Below are positions 27,202 to 35,825 of a DNA stretch of 64,000 bases, in pieces (position 1 is the stretch's first letter; every line of letters begins with the position of its first letter). Both the position numbers and the translations under genes were made by a program. The DNA lies in contig CAJIZY010000009.1 of the NCBI GenBank assembly GCA_905181965.1, forward strand, positions 496,001-560,000, written 5' to 3'. Source of the stretch: Akkermansiaceae bacterium (GTDB taxonomy: Bacteria; Verrucomicrobiota; Verrucomicrobiia; Verrucomicrobiales; Akkermansiaceae). The notes beneath the pieces are model-generated. The model saw nothing but the letters and a program-made list of their open reading frames with translations. It did not search any database and was not told where the DNA came from.

Positions 27202-27537
27202 CACGTTCAAGAAATTCGAGCTCTCTCAGTTGCTAAGTTCGCCTTTCTTGGTAAACCTGACCTCTGCGCATCAATAAATCCACTTCCTTATTTATGGAAG
27301 ATCCCCCGAACGACCTCCGCCAATTTTAAAAAAAATCCGGGGCACCTTTATGCGATCCTTTTAGAGGAAAAGATCATTACTCCATCGAGAGTCATCAGAC
27401 CCATGCATAATCCGACCCTCTGAGACAAGTCGCTTGAGAGCACGACCAGTCACTACCGTGGGTCAATCTCTGGCCTGAATTCTCACTTGTGATCCCCCTT
27501 TTCGGATTTACGATCGGTTGTAATCAAAACAAGCCAT
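27202..27537. other. Intergenic region between rnhB and crtN
   Basis: About 336 bp between divergent genes. I find no open frame with family features and no RNA gene. It should hold the promoters of rnhB (leftward) and of the carotenoid gene crtN (rightward), but no convincing -35/-10 pair stands out. Confidence 0.4.
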
Positions 27538-29061
27538 TTGAAGAAAGACATCATTATCATAGGAGCAGGACCCGGCGGACTCACTGCAGCCATGCTTCTC
27601 GCTCATCGAGGCTATAAAGTCACCCTCCTAGAAAAAGAGGATCGCGTAGGTGGCCGAAGTGCTCGGATCGACCTTGGCCCCTACTCTTTCGATACAGGCC
27701 CTACTTTTCTTCACCAAAAATTCACCCTTGACGAAATCTTCGCTGAGGTCGGGCGCAAGAGCGAGGATTACCTCGACTTCGTAAAGCTCGATCCTATGAC
27801 CCGGCTTACCTGGGGGGATGTGTCTCTTGAAACCAGCTGCGACCGCGAAAAAATGGCCGCCAATATCCGATCAGTTTTCCCCGAGGAAGAAGAAAACTTC
27901 CTCCGTTTCATGGACGATCATGCCAAGAAATTACGGACGATTTTTCCTTGTCTCCAAAAGTCCTACCAAAATCTCTCTTCCTACCTTGACCCGACTCTTT
28001 TTAAGGCGCTTCCACACGTCGCCACCACAAAGTCGGTGATGGATGTGTTAGGAAACTACTTCACCGACGATCGGCTCAAACTCGCCTTTACCTTCCAAGC
28101 GAAATACCTAGGCATGTCACCCTGGAAATGCCCAGGACTCTTCAGTATCCTCTCCTACATCGAATACGAACACGGTATCTATCACACTCAAGGGGGGCTC
28201 TCTGAAATCTCAGAAAGTATGGCTCGTGTAGTGGAGGAGGAGGGCGGCCAAATCCGTTTCAACTCCGAAGTAAAGGAGATCAAGTATGTTGGCAAGACCG
28301 CTGCCGAGGTCGAATTGACCGATGGCCAAGTCCTGTCGTGCGATCAACTGATTGTCAATGCGGACTATGCCTATGCGCGTAGTAGGATCTTCGGAGAGAA
28401 AAAGAAGCCCCGCGAAGAACTCCTCAAGAAAAAATATTCATGCTCCACCTTCATGCTCTACCTTGGCGTAGACAAAATCTATGAAGACCAGCCACACCAC
28501 CACATCATCTTTGCAGAAGATTACCATCGCAATCTAAATGAGGTCCTTGAGGGCAAGACAATCTCGAAGGATATGTCGATCTACATTCGAAATTCCAGCA
28601 TCACCGATCCCACTGTCGCTCCTCCCGGACACTCTCAACTCTACCTTCTCGTTCCAACCGTCAACACCCGTCATGGTCACGATTGGGAAGCCGAAAAAGA
28701 AGCTTACGCGGAACAAATCATTGACCGCATGATCGAGAAAACAAACATGAAGGACCTCCGCGAACACATCGTCGAAAAAAGGGTCCTTACCCCAACGAAT
28801 TGGGAGGACTCTAATATCTTTATCGGAGCGACTTTCAACCTCGCCCATACTCTGAATCAAATGCTCCACTTCCGACCGCAAAACAGGCTCAAGGGCTTTG
28901 ATAATCTATATCTCGTCGGAGGTGGAACCCATCCAGGCAGCGGGCTTCCTACCATCTACGAAAGCGCTCGCATCACCGCGAATCTCATCGATGAGGAATA
29001 TGGCACGAAGCGTCAACGCGTCGACTTCGCTACCAAAATTCTCGAAGAAACCGCTAAGTAA
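27538..29061 (+). CDS. crtN: 4,4'-diapophytoene desaturase-type enzyme CrtN
   Basis: 507 residues from TTG 27538, CrtI superfamily. FAD-binding motif IIIIGAGPGGLTAAMLLA, then VGGRSARIDLGPYSFDTGPT; the C-terminal FAD motif is NLYLVGGGTHPGSGLP. Stretches such as KKYSCSTFMLYLGVD, HHIIFAEDYHRN and ISKDMSIYI, as I recall the Staphylococcus CrtN sequence, resemble it more than CrtP or bacterial CrtI. It would introduce double bonds into C30 diapophytoene, probably at the membrane. The aldehyde dehydrogenase gene converges on its stop with a 1-bp gap. Confidence 0.88.
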   Translation: MKKDIIIIGAGPGGLTAAMLLAHRGYKVTLLEKEDRVGGRSARIDLGPYSFDTGPTFLHQKFTLDEIFAEVGRKSEDYLDFVKLDPMTRLTWGDVSLETSCDREKMAANIRSVFPEEEENFLRFMDDHAKKLRTIFPCLQKSYQNLSSYLDPTLFKALPHVATTKSVMDVLGNYFTDDRLKLAFTFQAKYLGMSPWKCPGLFSILSYIEYEHGIYHTQGGLSEISESMARVVEEEGGQIRFNSEVKEIKYVGKTAAEVELTDGQVLSCDQLIVNADYAYARSRIFGEKKKPREELLKKKYSCSTFMLYLGVDKIYEDQPHHHIIFAEDYHRNLNEVLEGKTISKDMSIYIRNSSITDPTVAPPGHSQLYLLVPTVNTRHGHDWEAEKEAYAEQIIDRMIEKTNMKDLREHIVEKRVLTPTNWEDSNIFIGATFNLAHTLNQMLHFRPQNRLKGFDNLYLVGGGTHPGSGLPTIYESARITANLIDEEYGTKRQRVDFATKILEETAK

Positions 29062-29062
29062 G

Positions 29063-30421
29063 CTACTTCAGGAACTTTCGGATCCAGCGGTAGGCTCTTT
29101 CATAAGGGGGTAACATTTCGGTAAAATCTTTTTTGATAAAGAAGCGCTTTGTCACCGATTTTTCGTAGCTGAAAGCCTCAACCCCAAACCTTCCCCGATA
29201 CCTACCGTATCCACTCTCACCTACCCCTCCCAGCGGAAGCTGTAGTTGCGAAAACTGCTTCATCGTATCATTCAGACAGAGCGAACCTGAAGGCAAAGCC
29301 CTCGCCACCGCACTCGTGAAATCTGCCTGCATGCTGAAACAATAAACCGCCAGCGGATTATCCATCTTCTCCAATCGCCCTACGAGTTCATCCTGATCAG
29401 CGAACCCCACGATCGGAAACACTGGCCCGAAGATTTCTTCTTGCATCGCCGGGTGATCCCAGCCCGCATTGATGATGATTCGTGGTGCTAGAAAAAACCG
29501 CTCCTCCTCATCCTCACCGAAGGTCTTAACCTCACCTTCGCAAAGGGTCTTCACCCTTTCTACATGATTAGATGAAATCATCGCAGCCATCTCCTGCGAC
29601 CAAGGGATTTCTTTTAGAACCTCCTCACACGCCCCCTCAAAATCAATCCTCACCTTCTCTTTCACTGCGACAAAATCCGGTGCGAAACAGGTCTGCCCTG
29701 CATTGAAAAACTTTCCAGCCAGTATCCGACGCGCCGCAATTTTCAGGTCTACTCCTTCATCTACGACACAAGGACACTTGCCACCCAACTCCATCAAAGT
29801 TGGCGTCAAAGACTGAGCCGCCTTGATCGCCACTTTCCGACCCACCCTCGTACTTCCCGTAAAAAAGATGAAATCAAATTTCTGATCCAGCAAAGCCTCC
29901 ACGACCTCCGCTCCACCCGTGACCACCTCAGCCCCACCTTGGTCAAAAACCTCCTCAATGATCTCACGTAAAACCCGCTCACTCGCCGGAGCCAATTCCG
30001 AAGGCTTCAACACAACTGTATTTCCAGCTGCAATCGCCGCGATAATTGGGCTAAGAGATAACTGAAAGGGATAATTCCAAGGAGCGATCACAAGGACCAC
30101 CCCAAATGGTTCACGGTCAATCCAACTGCGGCAGGGCCAAAAATAAACTGGTGAACTCACACGGCGACGCCTCAGCCATTTTTTCATGTTTTTGTGAACA
30201 AGCCGTAACTCCTGCAGCAAAAAGTAATACTCCGAAAGATACGCCTCCATTCCCGGCTTCCCTAAGTCCTCAGCCAAAGCAGCCAAAAGATCATCGCGCC
30301 TCGAAAGCAAAACTCTCTCAAGTTTCGCCAAGGCGTCCCTTCTATCATCCAACCCGAGAAGGGCGCCAGAGCGAAAAAACTTCCGCGCGCGCCCTACAAC
30401 TTCCCGAATTCCATCAGACAT
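29063..30421 (-). CDS. Aldehyde dehydrogenase, probable carotenoid (diaponeurosporenal) dehydrogenase
   Basis: 452 residues from ATG 30421. Family features: VIAPWNYPFQLSL, KPSELAP, FTGSTRVGRKVA, the general-base Glu in MELGGKCP and the catalytic Cys in FFNAGQTCFAPD. The C-terminal stretch FFIKKDFTEMLPPYERAYRW is hydrophobic/basic, as in class 3 enzymes that associate with membranes. Lying between crtN and crtP, it probably oxidises the terminal aldehyde of the C30 carotenoid to a carboxylate, the job of AldH in staphyloxanthin synthesis. Substrate is inferred from neighbours. It is transcribed divergently from crtP. Confidence 0.8.
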   Translation of the reverse strand: MSDGIREVVGRARKFFRSGALLGLDDRRDALAKLERVLLSRRDDLLAALAEDLGKPGMEAYLSEYYFLLQELRLVHKNMKKWLRRRRVSSPVYFWPCRSWIDREPFGVVLVIAPWNYPFQLSLSPIIAAIAAGNTVVLKPSELAPASERVLREIIEEVFDQGGAEVVTGGAEVVEALLDQKFDFIFFTGSTRVGRKVAIKAAQSLTPTLMELGGKCPCVVDEGVDLKIAARRILAGKFFNAGQTCFAPDFVAVKEKVRIDFEGACEEVLKEIPWSQEMAAMISSNHVERVKTLCEGEVKTFGEDEEERFFLAPRIIINAGWDHPAMQEEIFGPVFPIVGFADQDELVGRLEKMDNPLAVYCFSMQADFTSAVARALPSGSLCLNDTMKQFSQLQLPLGGVGESGYGRYRGRFGVEAFSYEKSVTKRFFIKKDFTEMLPPYERAYRWIRKFLK

Positions 30422-30488
30422 CCCCTCCAAAGTAAAATGCTTCGCCCTGTTGACAAGGGAAGACTCCCAACGAAGATGGTCTTTAGTG

Positions 30489-31988
30489 AGAAGCTCCAAA
30501 GTTGCAGTCATCGGCGCCGGTCTTGGCGGACTTTCTGCTGCCATCTCACTTCGCGCCGCTGGCTACCAAGTCGAAGTCTTTGAAAAAAATGAGAAAATCG
30601 GAGGGAAACTTAACCTATTCGAGAAAGACGGCTTTACCTTTGACCTCGGACCTTCGATTTTCACTCTCCCCCAGTTCTTTCGAGACCTCTTCGAGCGAGC
30701 CGGAAAAAGAATGGAAGACTACGTGCAACTCGACGCCGTGACTCCCCACTGGCGCAACTTTTTCGAAAAAGGGCCTTCTATCGACCTTTATCAGGAAAAC
30801 GACCTCATGAAAACTGAGCTCGCGAAGCTCCCGGGTGATCTTGAAAAAAATTGGGCTGAACTCCAAGATTTCCTCGATTATGGACGCAAGCAATTCGGTG
30901 TCGTCAACGACGGCTACTTCAACAAGGGACTCGATAGTCTTTGGGAGTTTATCAAGCACTACAAGTTCAGCCTCATAGGTGGTAAGATCGACTACCGAGC
31001 GACCATGGCCGAATCCATTGCCAAGCGCCTGAGCGACCCAAAGCTCCGCATGATTTTTGAATACTTCATCAAGTATGTTGGGTCCTCCGCTCTCCAAGCG
31101 CCCGGCTACATGAACTTGATGCCCATTATCCAATACGACTACGGTCTTTGGTATGTTCGTGGAGGCATGTATCAACTCGCAAACGGCCTTGGGAAGTTAA
31201 TGGAGGAAATGGACATTACCGTTCACCTCAATGCCGATGTTCAAAGTATTAAAAAGGAAGGAAAAAAGGTGACATCAGTCAACCTTGCCGACGGCACCTC
31301 TCATGCTGCAGATATTATCGTGAGTAATATGGAAGTCATTCCAGCCTACCAAAAACTCCTGAACGAGCCATCTGCCTTCACTCAAAAACTCGACAAAAAA
31401 TTCGCGCCGGCCTGCTCTGGTATTGTTCTCCATATCGGAACAAACAAGCCATTCCCTCAGTTGGCTCACCACAACTTTTTCTTTTCTGAGAACCAGCACA
31501 AGCACTTCAAGACTGTCTTTGAAAAGCAAGAACTTCCGGAAGACCCGACTCTCTATGTAGTGGCCCCGACCCGGACTGATGCGACTAAAGCCCCGACAGG
31601 TTCTGACAATATTAAAATTCTTCCGCACATTCCACCACTCCGTGAGGGTTCGAATATCACCCATGAAGATTACGTCGCTCTAAAAGAACGCTGCCTCGAT
31701 AAAATGGAGCGCTGTGGCATCAAGGGGCTTCGAGAAAGCATCGTCGTCGAAGACCTTCTCACTCCAGTCGACATCGAAAGGATGTATCGTTCTAACCGCG
31801 GTTCAATTTACGGTGTTGTCACCGACTGGAAACGGAACTATGGGTTCAAGGCGCCCAAAACTTCCTCTAAATATAAGAACCTCTACTTCACTGGCGGCAG
31901 CACTAATCCAGGTGGTGGAATGCCCATGGTGATTCTCTCTGGGCAAAACTGCGCTGACCGTATTATCGCGCGCCACCCTCTTTCGTGA
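30489..31988 (+). CDS. crtP: Diaponeurosporene oxidase CrtP (CrtNb)
   Basis: About 500 residues from GTG 30489; a TTG at 30450 is the alternative. FAD motif VAVIGAGLGGLSAAISL. Many segments match Staphylococcus CrtP as I recall it: FDLGPSIFTLPQFF, YFIKYVGSSALQ, VSNMEVIPAYQKLL, LAHHNFFFSEN, NIKILPHIPP, YRSNRGSIYGVVTD and GGSTNPGGGMPMVILSGQ. It oxidises the terminal methyl group of the C30 carotene to an aldehyde, the substrate for the neighbouring aldehyde dehydrogenase. crtQ and crtO follow on the same strand. Confidence 0.9.
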   Translation, partial: RSSKVAVIGAGLGGLSAAISLRAAGYQVEVFEKNEKIGGKLNLFEKDGFTFDLGPSIFTLPQFFRDLFERAGKRMEDYVQLDAVTPHWRNFFEKGPSIDLYQENDLMKTELAKLPGDLEKNWAELQDFLDYGRKQFGVVNDGYFNKGLDSLWEFIKHYKFSLIGGKIDYRATMAESIAKRLSDPKLRMIFEYFIKYVGSSALQAPGYMNLMPIIQYDYGLWYVRGGMYQLANGLGKLMEEMDITVHLNADVQSIKKEGKKVTSVNLADGTSHAADIIVSNMEVIPAYQKLLNEPSAFTQKLDKKFAPACSGIVLHIGTNKPFPQLAHHNFFFSENQHKHFKTVFEKQELPEDPTLYVVAPTRTDATKAPTGSDNIKILPHIPPLREGSNITHEDYVALKERCLDKMERCGIKGLRESIVVEDLLTPVDIERMYRSNRGSIYGVVTDWKRNYGFKAPKTSSKYKNLYFTGGSTNPGGGMPMVILSGQNCADRIIARHPLS

Positions 31989-32024
31989 GCCAAGCATTCT
32001 ACCAGTGAACCCTTACAAAAAGAG

Positions 32025-33104
32025 ATGTTCCTCGCACTTCCAGTAATCGCACTTCTGATTTCTTTCGCGATTCTCTTCTCTCTCTGCCGTCCACGCTACC
32101 TCACTTCAAAAACCGCCAATGCTGGGAAAATTTCCATCATCGTACCGGCTCGTGACGAAGAACATAATATTTCGAAGCTTCTCACCTCCATTCGCAGCCA
32201 ATCCAGTCAACCATTGGAGATTCTCGTCATTGATGATCAATCGATTGACCAAACTGCCGCAGTGGCACGTGATTTGGGGGCTACGGTTATTCCAGGAAAA
32301 GAAATGCCAGCGGGTTGGAATGGCAAGACTTGGGCTTGCCAACAAGGTGCCGATGCCGCGATTGGTGAATGGTATCTTTATCTCGATGCCGACATCACCC
32401 TCCTCGAGAATGGACTCGCTAAATTGGCAGCTCTTACCTCAGTTAAGGCCACCCATTCTATTTGCCCTTTCCACAAAATTCAAAGGCCCTACGAACAGCT
32501 TTCCGCCTTCTTTAATACCATCACCCTTGCCGGCGTCGACACCTTCGCAGCAACGCCATCTTCTCAGGGCACCCTCTTTGGCCAAGTCCTCCTAATTCAC
32601 CGCGATCACTACCAGAAAGCTGGAGGACACAAAGCGGTCAAAGACGAAATACTTGAAAACTTCCAATTTGCCCAGCGCCTCAAAGCCCAAAATTTCGATA
32701 TTAATTTATATCTGGGTAAGGGAACCGTTGAGATGCGTATGTTCCCCGAAGGCCTCGCTCAACTTACAAGCAGCTGGAAAAAGGGCTTCCTTGCCGGAGC
32801 AGCTCAGTCCCCAAAGCGCGCACTCCTCAATACCTCACTCTGGCTCACAGGAGGCATGATGCTAATGGTGGCCTTCACACTCATCCCCTTTGGAAATGCC
32901 ACTTTCCTATCAGCAACTCTCTTGTGCTCATTTTGTTACGGTTTTCTCTCCTTCTTTTGCTTTCGACTCGCTGGCAACTTCTCGCTCTGCACAGCCCTCC
33001 TTTTTCCGATCCCTCTCTTATTCTATCAAATCCTCTTTTTTAAGGCTCTGCTTGATCAGAAGAAAGGGGTGAAAGCCACCTGGAAAGGTCGCACCATCGA
33101 TTAA
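32025..33104 (+). CDS. crtQ: Family 2 glycosyltransferase, probable 4,4'-diaponeurosporenoate glycosyltransferase
   Basis: 359 residues. N-terminal membrane helix, then a GT-A domain: ISIIVPARDEEHNI, ILVIDDQSIDQT, the DxD region YLDADITLL, and two or three C-terminal membrane helices (about 270-340). This topology and the place between crtP and crtO fit CrtQ, which adds glucose to the carotenoid carboxylate. The gene starts 36 bp after crtP. Confidence 0.82.
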   Translation: MFLALPVIALLISFAILFSLCRPRYLTSKTANAGKISIIVPARDEEHNISKLLTSIRSQSSQPLEILVIDDQSIDQTAAVARDLGATVIPGKEMPAGWNGKTWACQQGADAAIGEWYLYLDADITLLENGLAKLAALTSVKATHSICPFHKIQRPYEQLSAFFNTITLAGVDTFAATPSSQGTLFGQVLLIHRDHYQKAGGHKAVKDEILENFQFAQRLKAQNFDINLYLGKGTVEMRMFPEGLAQLTSSWKKGFLAGAAQSPKRALLNTSLWLTGGMMLMVAFTLIPFGNATFLSATLLCSFCYGFLSFFCFRLAGNFSLCTALLFPIPLLFYQILFFKALLDQKKGVKATWKGRTID

Positions 33105-33113
33105 CAACACACC

Positions 33114-33578
33114 ATGTGGCTCGAATTTTCCAACCTAACCATCATTTCACTCAACTGCCTTGGCATCCCCGCGGTCCACTTGGCGATCGCTTGGCTCTGC
33201 GAACAATTCAGCGACCACCGTTTCATCCGTTGTCTCCCGTCTGTCGCACCAAAGCCGAATAAATTTTACGAAAAATACCTCTTCATCCGCCGTTGGAAGC
33301 ATCTCTTGCCAGATGGAGCGCCATGGTTCGATGGCTTCCCGAAAAAAAAGCTTAAATCCACCGAGCCCGACTACCTCCGTAAGTTTATTCTGGAAACCCG
33401 ACGCGGCGAATTTTCCCATTGGGTTCAGTGGATCCTAATTACCGGCTTCATTGCGTGGAATCCGTTTCCAGCCAACCTCATAATCATCGCTTACGCTTTC
33501 GCCTCAAACGTCCCCTGCCTCGTCAGCCTGCGACACACCCGTCAGCGTCTTCTTCCTGCCCTCATAAAACAGTTATAA
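33114..33578 (+). CDS. crtO: Glycosyl-4,4'-diaponeurosporenoate acyltransferase
   Basis: 154 residues, close to the 165 of Staphylococcus CrtO. Membrane segments lie at both ends. Family features are RRWKHLLPDGAPWFDGFPKK, YLRKFILETRRGEFSHW and the C-terminal IAYAFASNVPCLVSLRHTR. It would attach a fatty acyl chain to the glucosyl carotenoid, the last step of staphyloxanthin-type synthesis. It follows crtQ by 9 bp, so the two are co-transcribed. Confidence 0.85.
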   Translation: MWLEFSNLTIISLNCLGIPAVHLAIAWLCEQFSDHRFIRCLPSVAPKPNKFYEKYLFIRRWKHLLPDGAPWFDGFPKKKLKSTEPDYLRKFILETRRGEFSHWVQWILITGFIAWNPFPANLIIIAYAFASNVPCLVSLRHTRQRLLPALIKQL

Positions 33579-33627
33579 TTGGGGATTCATCCAAGGTTCA
33601 TTTTCATTCGGATAGATTCGCGATGTC

Positions 33628-34182
33628 ATGAAACAGACCAAGCTTATCGTAACTATCATCTCTGCTTTCCCGTTCATGCTCTCCGCCCAAGGTCCAGGTG
33701 GTCCCGGAGGGCCTCCTCCGACTGATCCCCTCACCACCCTTCTCGATAAGAACGAAGATGGCAAACTCTCAGCCGGCGAAATAAAGCGCGCTCCAAAAGC
33801 CCTTCTTAAGCTCGACGAAAATGATGACAACTCGATCAGTTCCGATGAATTAAAACCCGAAGAACCCAAAAAGAGCCGACGCCAACGCCGCAAAGAACGA
33901 GACGGAGAAGGGCAACAACCACGCCCTCCTCAACCACAAAAATCCCCACTCATGGAAGCGCTCGATACCAATGAAGACGGAGAGCTTTCAAAAGAAGAAA
34001 TCGCAAACGCCATCAAATCATTGACTGCTCTCGACAAAGATCGCGACGGAAAACTCTCCCACGAGGAATCTGGACTCGAGTCTAAGAAAGACCTGCAGCG
34101 CAGCAGACCTCCTCAAGGTGGGCCTCCGCAGAATGGACAAGGAGGACCTCCGCAGGGTGGGAAAAGACCACCTCGGCGCTAA
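33628..34182 (+). CDS. Secreted four-EF-hand calcium-binding protein
   Basis: 184 residues with a signal peptide (MKQTKLIVTIISAFPFMLSA). Four EF-hand loops: DKNEDGKLSAGE, DENDDNSISSDE, DTNEDGELSKEE and DKDRDGKLSHEE, arranged as two pairs separated by a basic linker (SRRQRRKERDGE). Gly/Pro-rich tracts at both ends (GPGGPGGPP; GGPPQNGQGGPPQGG) are likely flexible. Calcium binding is clear; the biological role is not. Common in Verrucomicrobiota and Planctomycetota secretomes. Confidence 0.85.
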   Translation: MKQTKLIVTIISAFPFMLSAQGPGGPGGPPPTDPLTTLLDKNEDGKLSAGEIKRAPKALLKLDENDDNSISSDELKPEEPKKSRRQRRKERDGEGQQPRPPQPQKSPLMEALDTNEDGELSKEEIANAIKSLTALDKDRDGKLSHEESGLESKKDLQRSRPPQGGPPQNGQGGPPQGGKRPPRR

Positions 34183-34200
34183 AAAAATTCACCTTTGATG

Positions 34201-34240
34201 CCCCGCTAGATCGTTTCAACGTAATCTAGCAGGGTTCTTT
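34201..34240 (+). terminator. Rho-independent terminator after the EF-hand gene
   Basis: GCTAGAT ... ATCTAGC, a perfect 7-bp stem extended by CCC/GGG with a one-base bulge, loop of 12 bases, then TTCTTTTA. It ends transcription of the crtP-crtQ-crtO-EF-hand run before the convergent pepA gene. Confidence 0.6.
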
Positions 34241-34257
34241 TACCTTAGTTCAAAAGA

Positions 34258-35715
34258 TCATCTCTGTTTTTTCAGATAATCTAGTAAGAGCCTGACTCCA
34301 ACCCCGGTTCCAACAGAGCCTCCTTGGTAATCTCGGCGCGACGCGCCCCAAGCAGTTCCAGCTATATCTAGGTGAGCCCAAGGAATATCACCCACAAAGT
34401 TTGAAAGAAAAGCACCCGCAGTGCATGAACCTGCTCCGGTTGAAGGACTTCCAATATTCTTCAAGTCTCCAACCGAGCCTTTCATATCTTCTTTGTGGAA
34501 ATCAATAATCGGTAGCGGCCAGACCAATTCACCAGTCGTCTGCCCCGAAGCCACTAGTTCATCTGAAAGCGTTTTGCTATTTCCCATCACTCCGGTCAAC
34601 TCGTGACCGAGGGCGACCACCACAGCCCCGGTTAAAGTCGCTAAATCAATCATAGCATCCGGCTTGATCGTTTTCTCAGCATATGCCAGCGCGTCAGCTA
34701 AAATCAGGCGCCCTTCGGCATCCGTATTGAGGACTTCAATCGTAAGCCCGTTACTCGCAGTCACCACATCACCTGGCTTCACTGAACTTGCATCGGGCAT
34801 ATTCTCCGAGGTTGGGACAAGACCATGAACCTCGACATCAGGATTCAACCCCGCAAGCGCATGAAAGGTTCCCAACACGGCGGCTCCACCTGACATGTCA
34901 TATTTCATCTCGTCCATGCGTGCCGATGGCTTGATGCTGATTCCACCCGAATCAAACGTGAGTCCTTTGCCCACCAAACAAATCTTACGCTTCGCTTTCT
35001 TGGCGGGCTTATAAACAAGATGGATCAAATAAGCTGGCTCAGAAGAACCACGAGAGACTGACAATAGAGAACCCATTCCGAGCTTCTCCATCGACTTTTC
35101 GTCAAGAGCCTTCACTGTAATTTTTGGCGAGTTCTTCGCAATCTTACGGGCCTCGGCGACCATATCCTTTGGACGCATCTTATTTGCAGGGGTGTCCTGT
35201 AAGCGGCGTGCTAAAGTATTCCCCTCACCCACGATCACCCCAGTCTTAGCCCCTCTAGAAACTTCCTTCGAAGACTGGATGATCACCTTTTTAAGAGAAC
35301 TCTTTTTCGGTGAACGCTTAAAATCAACAAGACGATGAGCACCCATCACCAGACCTTCACCCAAGGCTTGCCCAAAATCTTCGGCAGATTTATCCAGCTT
35401 AAGATCCACCCAAAAGGTCACCGCTGCCGCATGAGTCTTCTGGGCCTTCTGAGCCGCAATCGCTGCGGCTCGCCTTACCGTCTCCAAATCAAACGATTTC
35501 CCCTTTCCCAACCCGATCAAAAGTACTCGCTCTGCCGGACCATCGATCGTATCAGCAAATCGAGTCTCCCGACTCTTCCCCGAAAATGAAGTTTCGACAC
35601 TTTTCGGAATCGTAACTCCTGACGGTAATTTGGGAGTTCTTCCCTCTGGAGATAATATTACCAATAAATCCGTCTTCGTCACTTTCGCGGAAATCGTCTT
35701 AAATGAAATTTTCAT
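34258..35715 (-). CDS. pepA: Leucyl aminopeptidase
   Basis: 485 residues from ATG 35715, M17 family with two metals. Catalytic core: VGKGLTFDSGGISIKPSARM (metal-binding Lys and Asp), MKYDMSGGAAVLG, and the signature NTDAEGRLILADALAYAE. Removes N-terminal residues from peptides in the cytoplasm. Six extra codons upstream (start 35733) are possible but less likely. Complete. Confidence 0.95.
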   Translation of the reverse strand: MKISFKTISAKVTKTDLLVILSPEGRTPKLPSGVTIPKSVETSFSGKSRETRFADTIDGPAERVLLIGLGKGKSFDLETVRRAAAIAAQKAQKTHAAAVTFWVDLKLDKSAEDFGQALGEGLVMGAHRLVDFKRSPKKSSLKKVIIQSSKEVSRGAKTGVIVGEGNTLARRLQDTPANKMRPKDMVAEARKIAKNSPKITVKALDEKSMEKLGMGSLLSVSRGSSEPAYLIHLVYKPAKKAKRKICLVGKGLTFDSGGISIKPSARMDEMKYDMSGGAAVLGTFHALAGLNPDVEVHGLVPTSENMPDASSVKPGDVVTASNGLTIEVLNTDAEGRLILADALAYAEKTIKPDAMIDLATLTGAVVVALGHELTGVMGNSKTLSDELVASGQTTGELVWPLPIIDFHKEDMKGSVGDLKNIGSPSTGAGSCTAGAFLSNFVGDIPWAHLDIAGTAWGASRRDYQGGSVGTGVGVRLLLDYLKKQR

Positions 35716-35825
35716 GAACCACGAAATGCCCAAAAGACCTGATCAAATCCAGCTTAAACAGTCCAATAATCAATCAACCGAAAGACGCGCTCGCTGAGGG
35801 GACCTATTTCAGCTAAAGACAGGAA

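Noticed and set aside
27538-33578. A crtM or crtB phytoene synthase in the carotenoid cluster
   Set aside because: None of the open frames shows the DxxxD motifs of prenyl synthases; all cluster genes are otherwise assigned.
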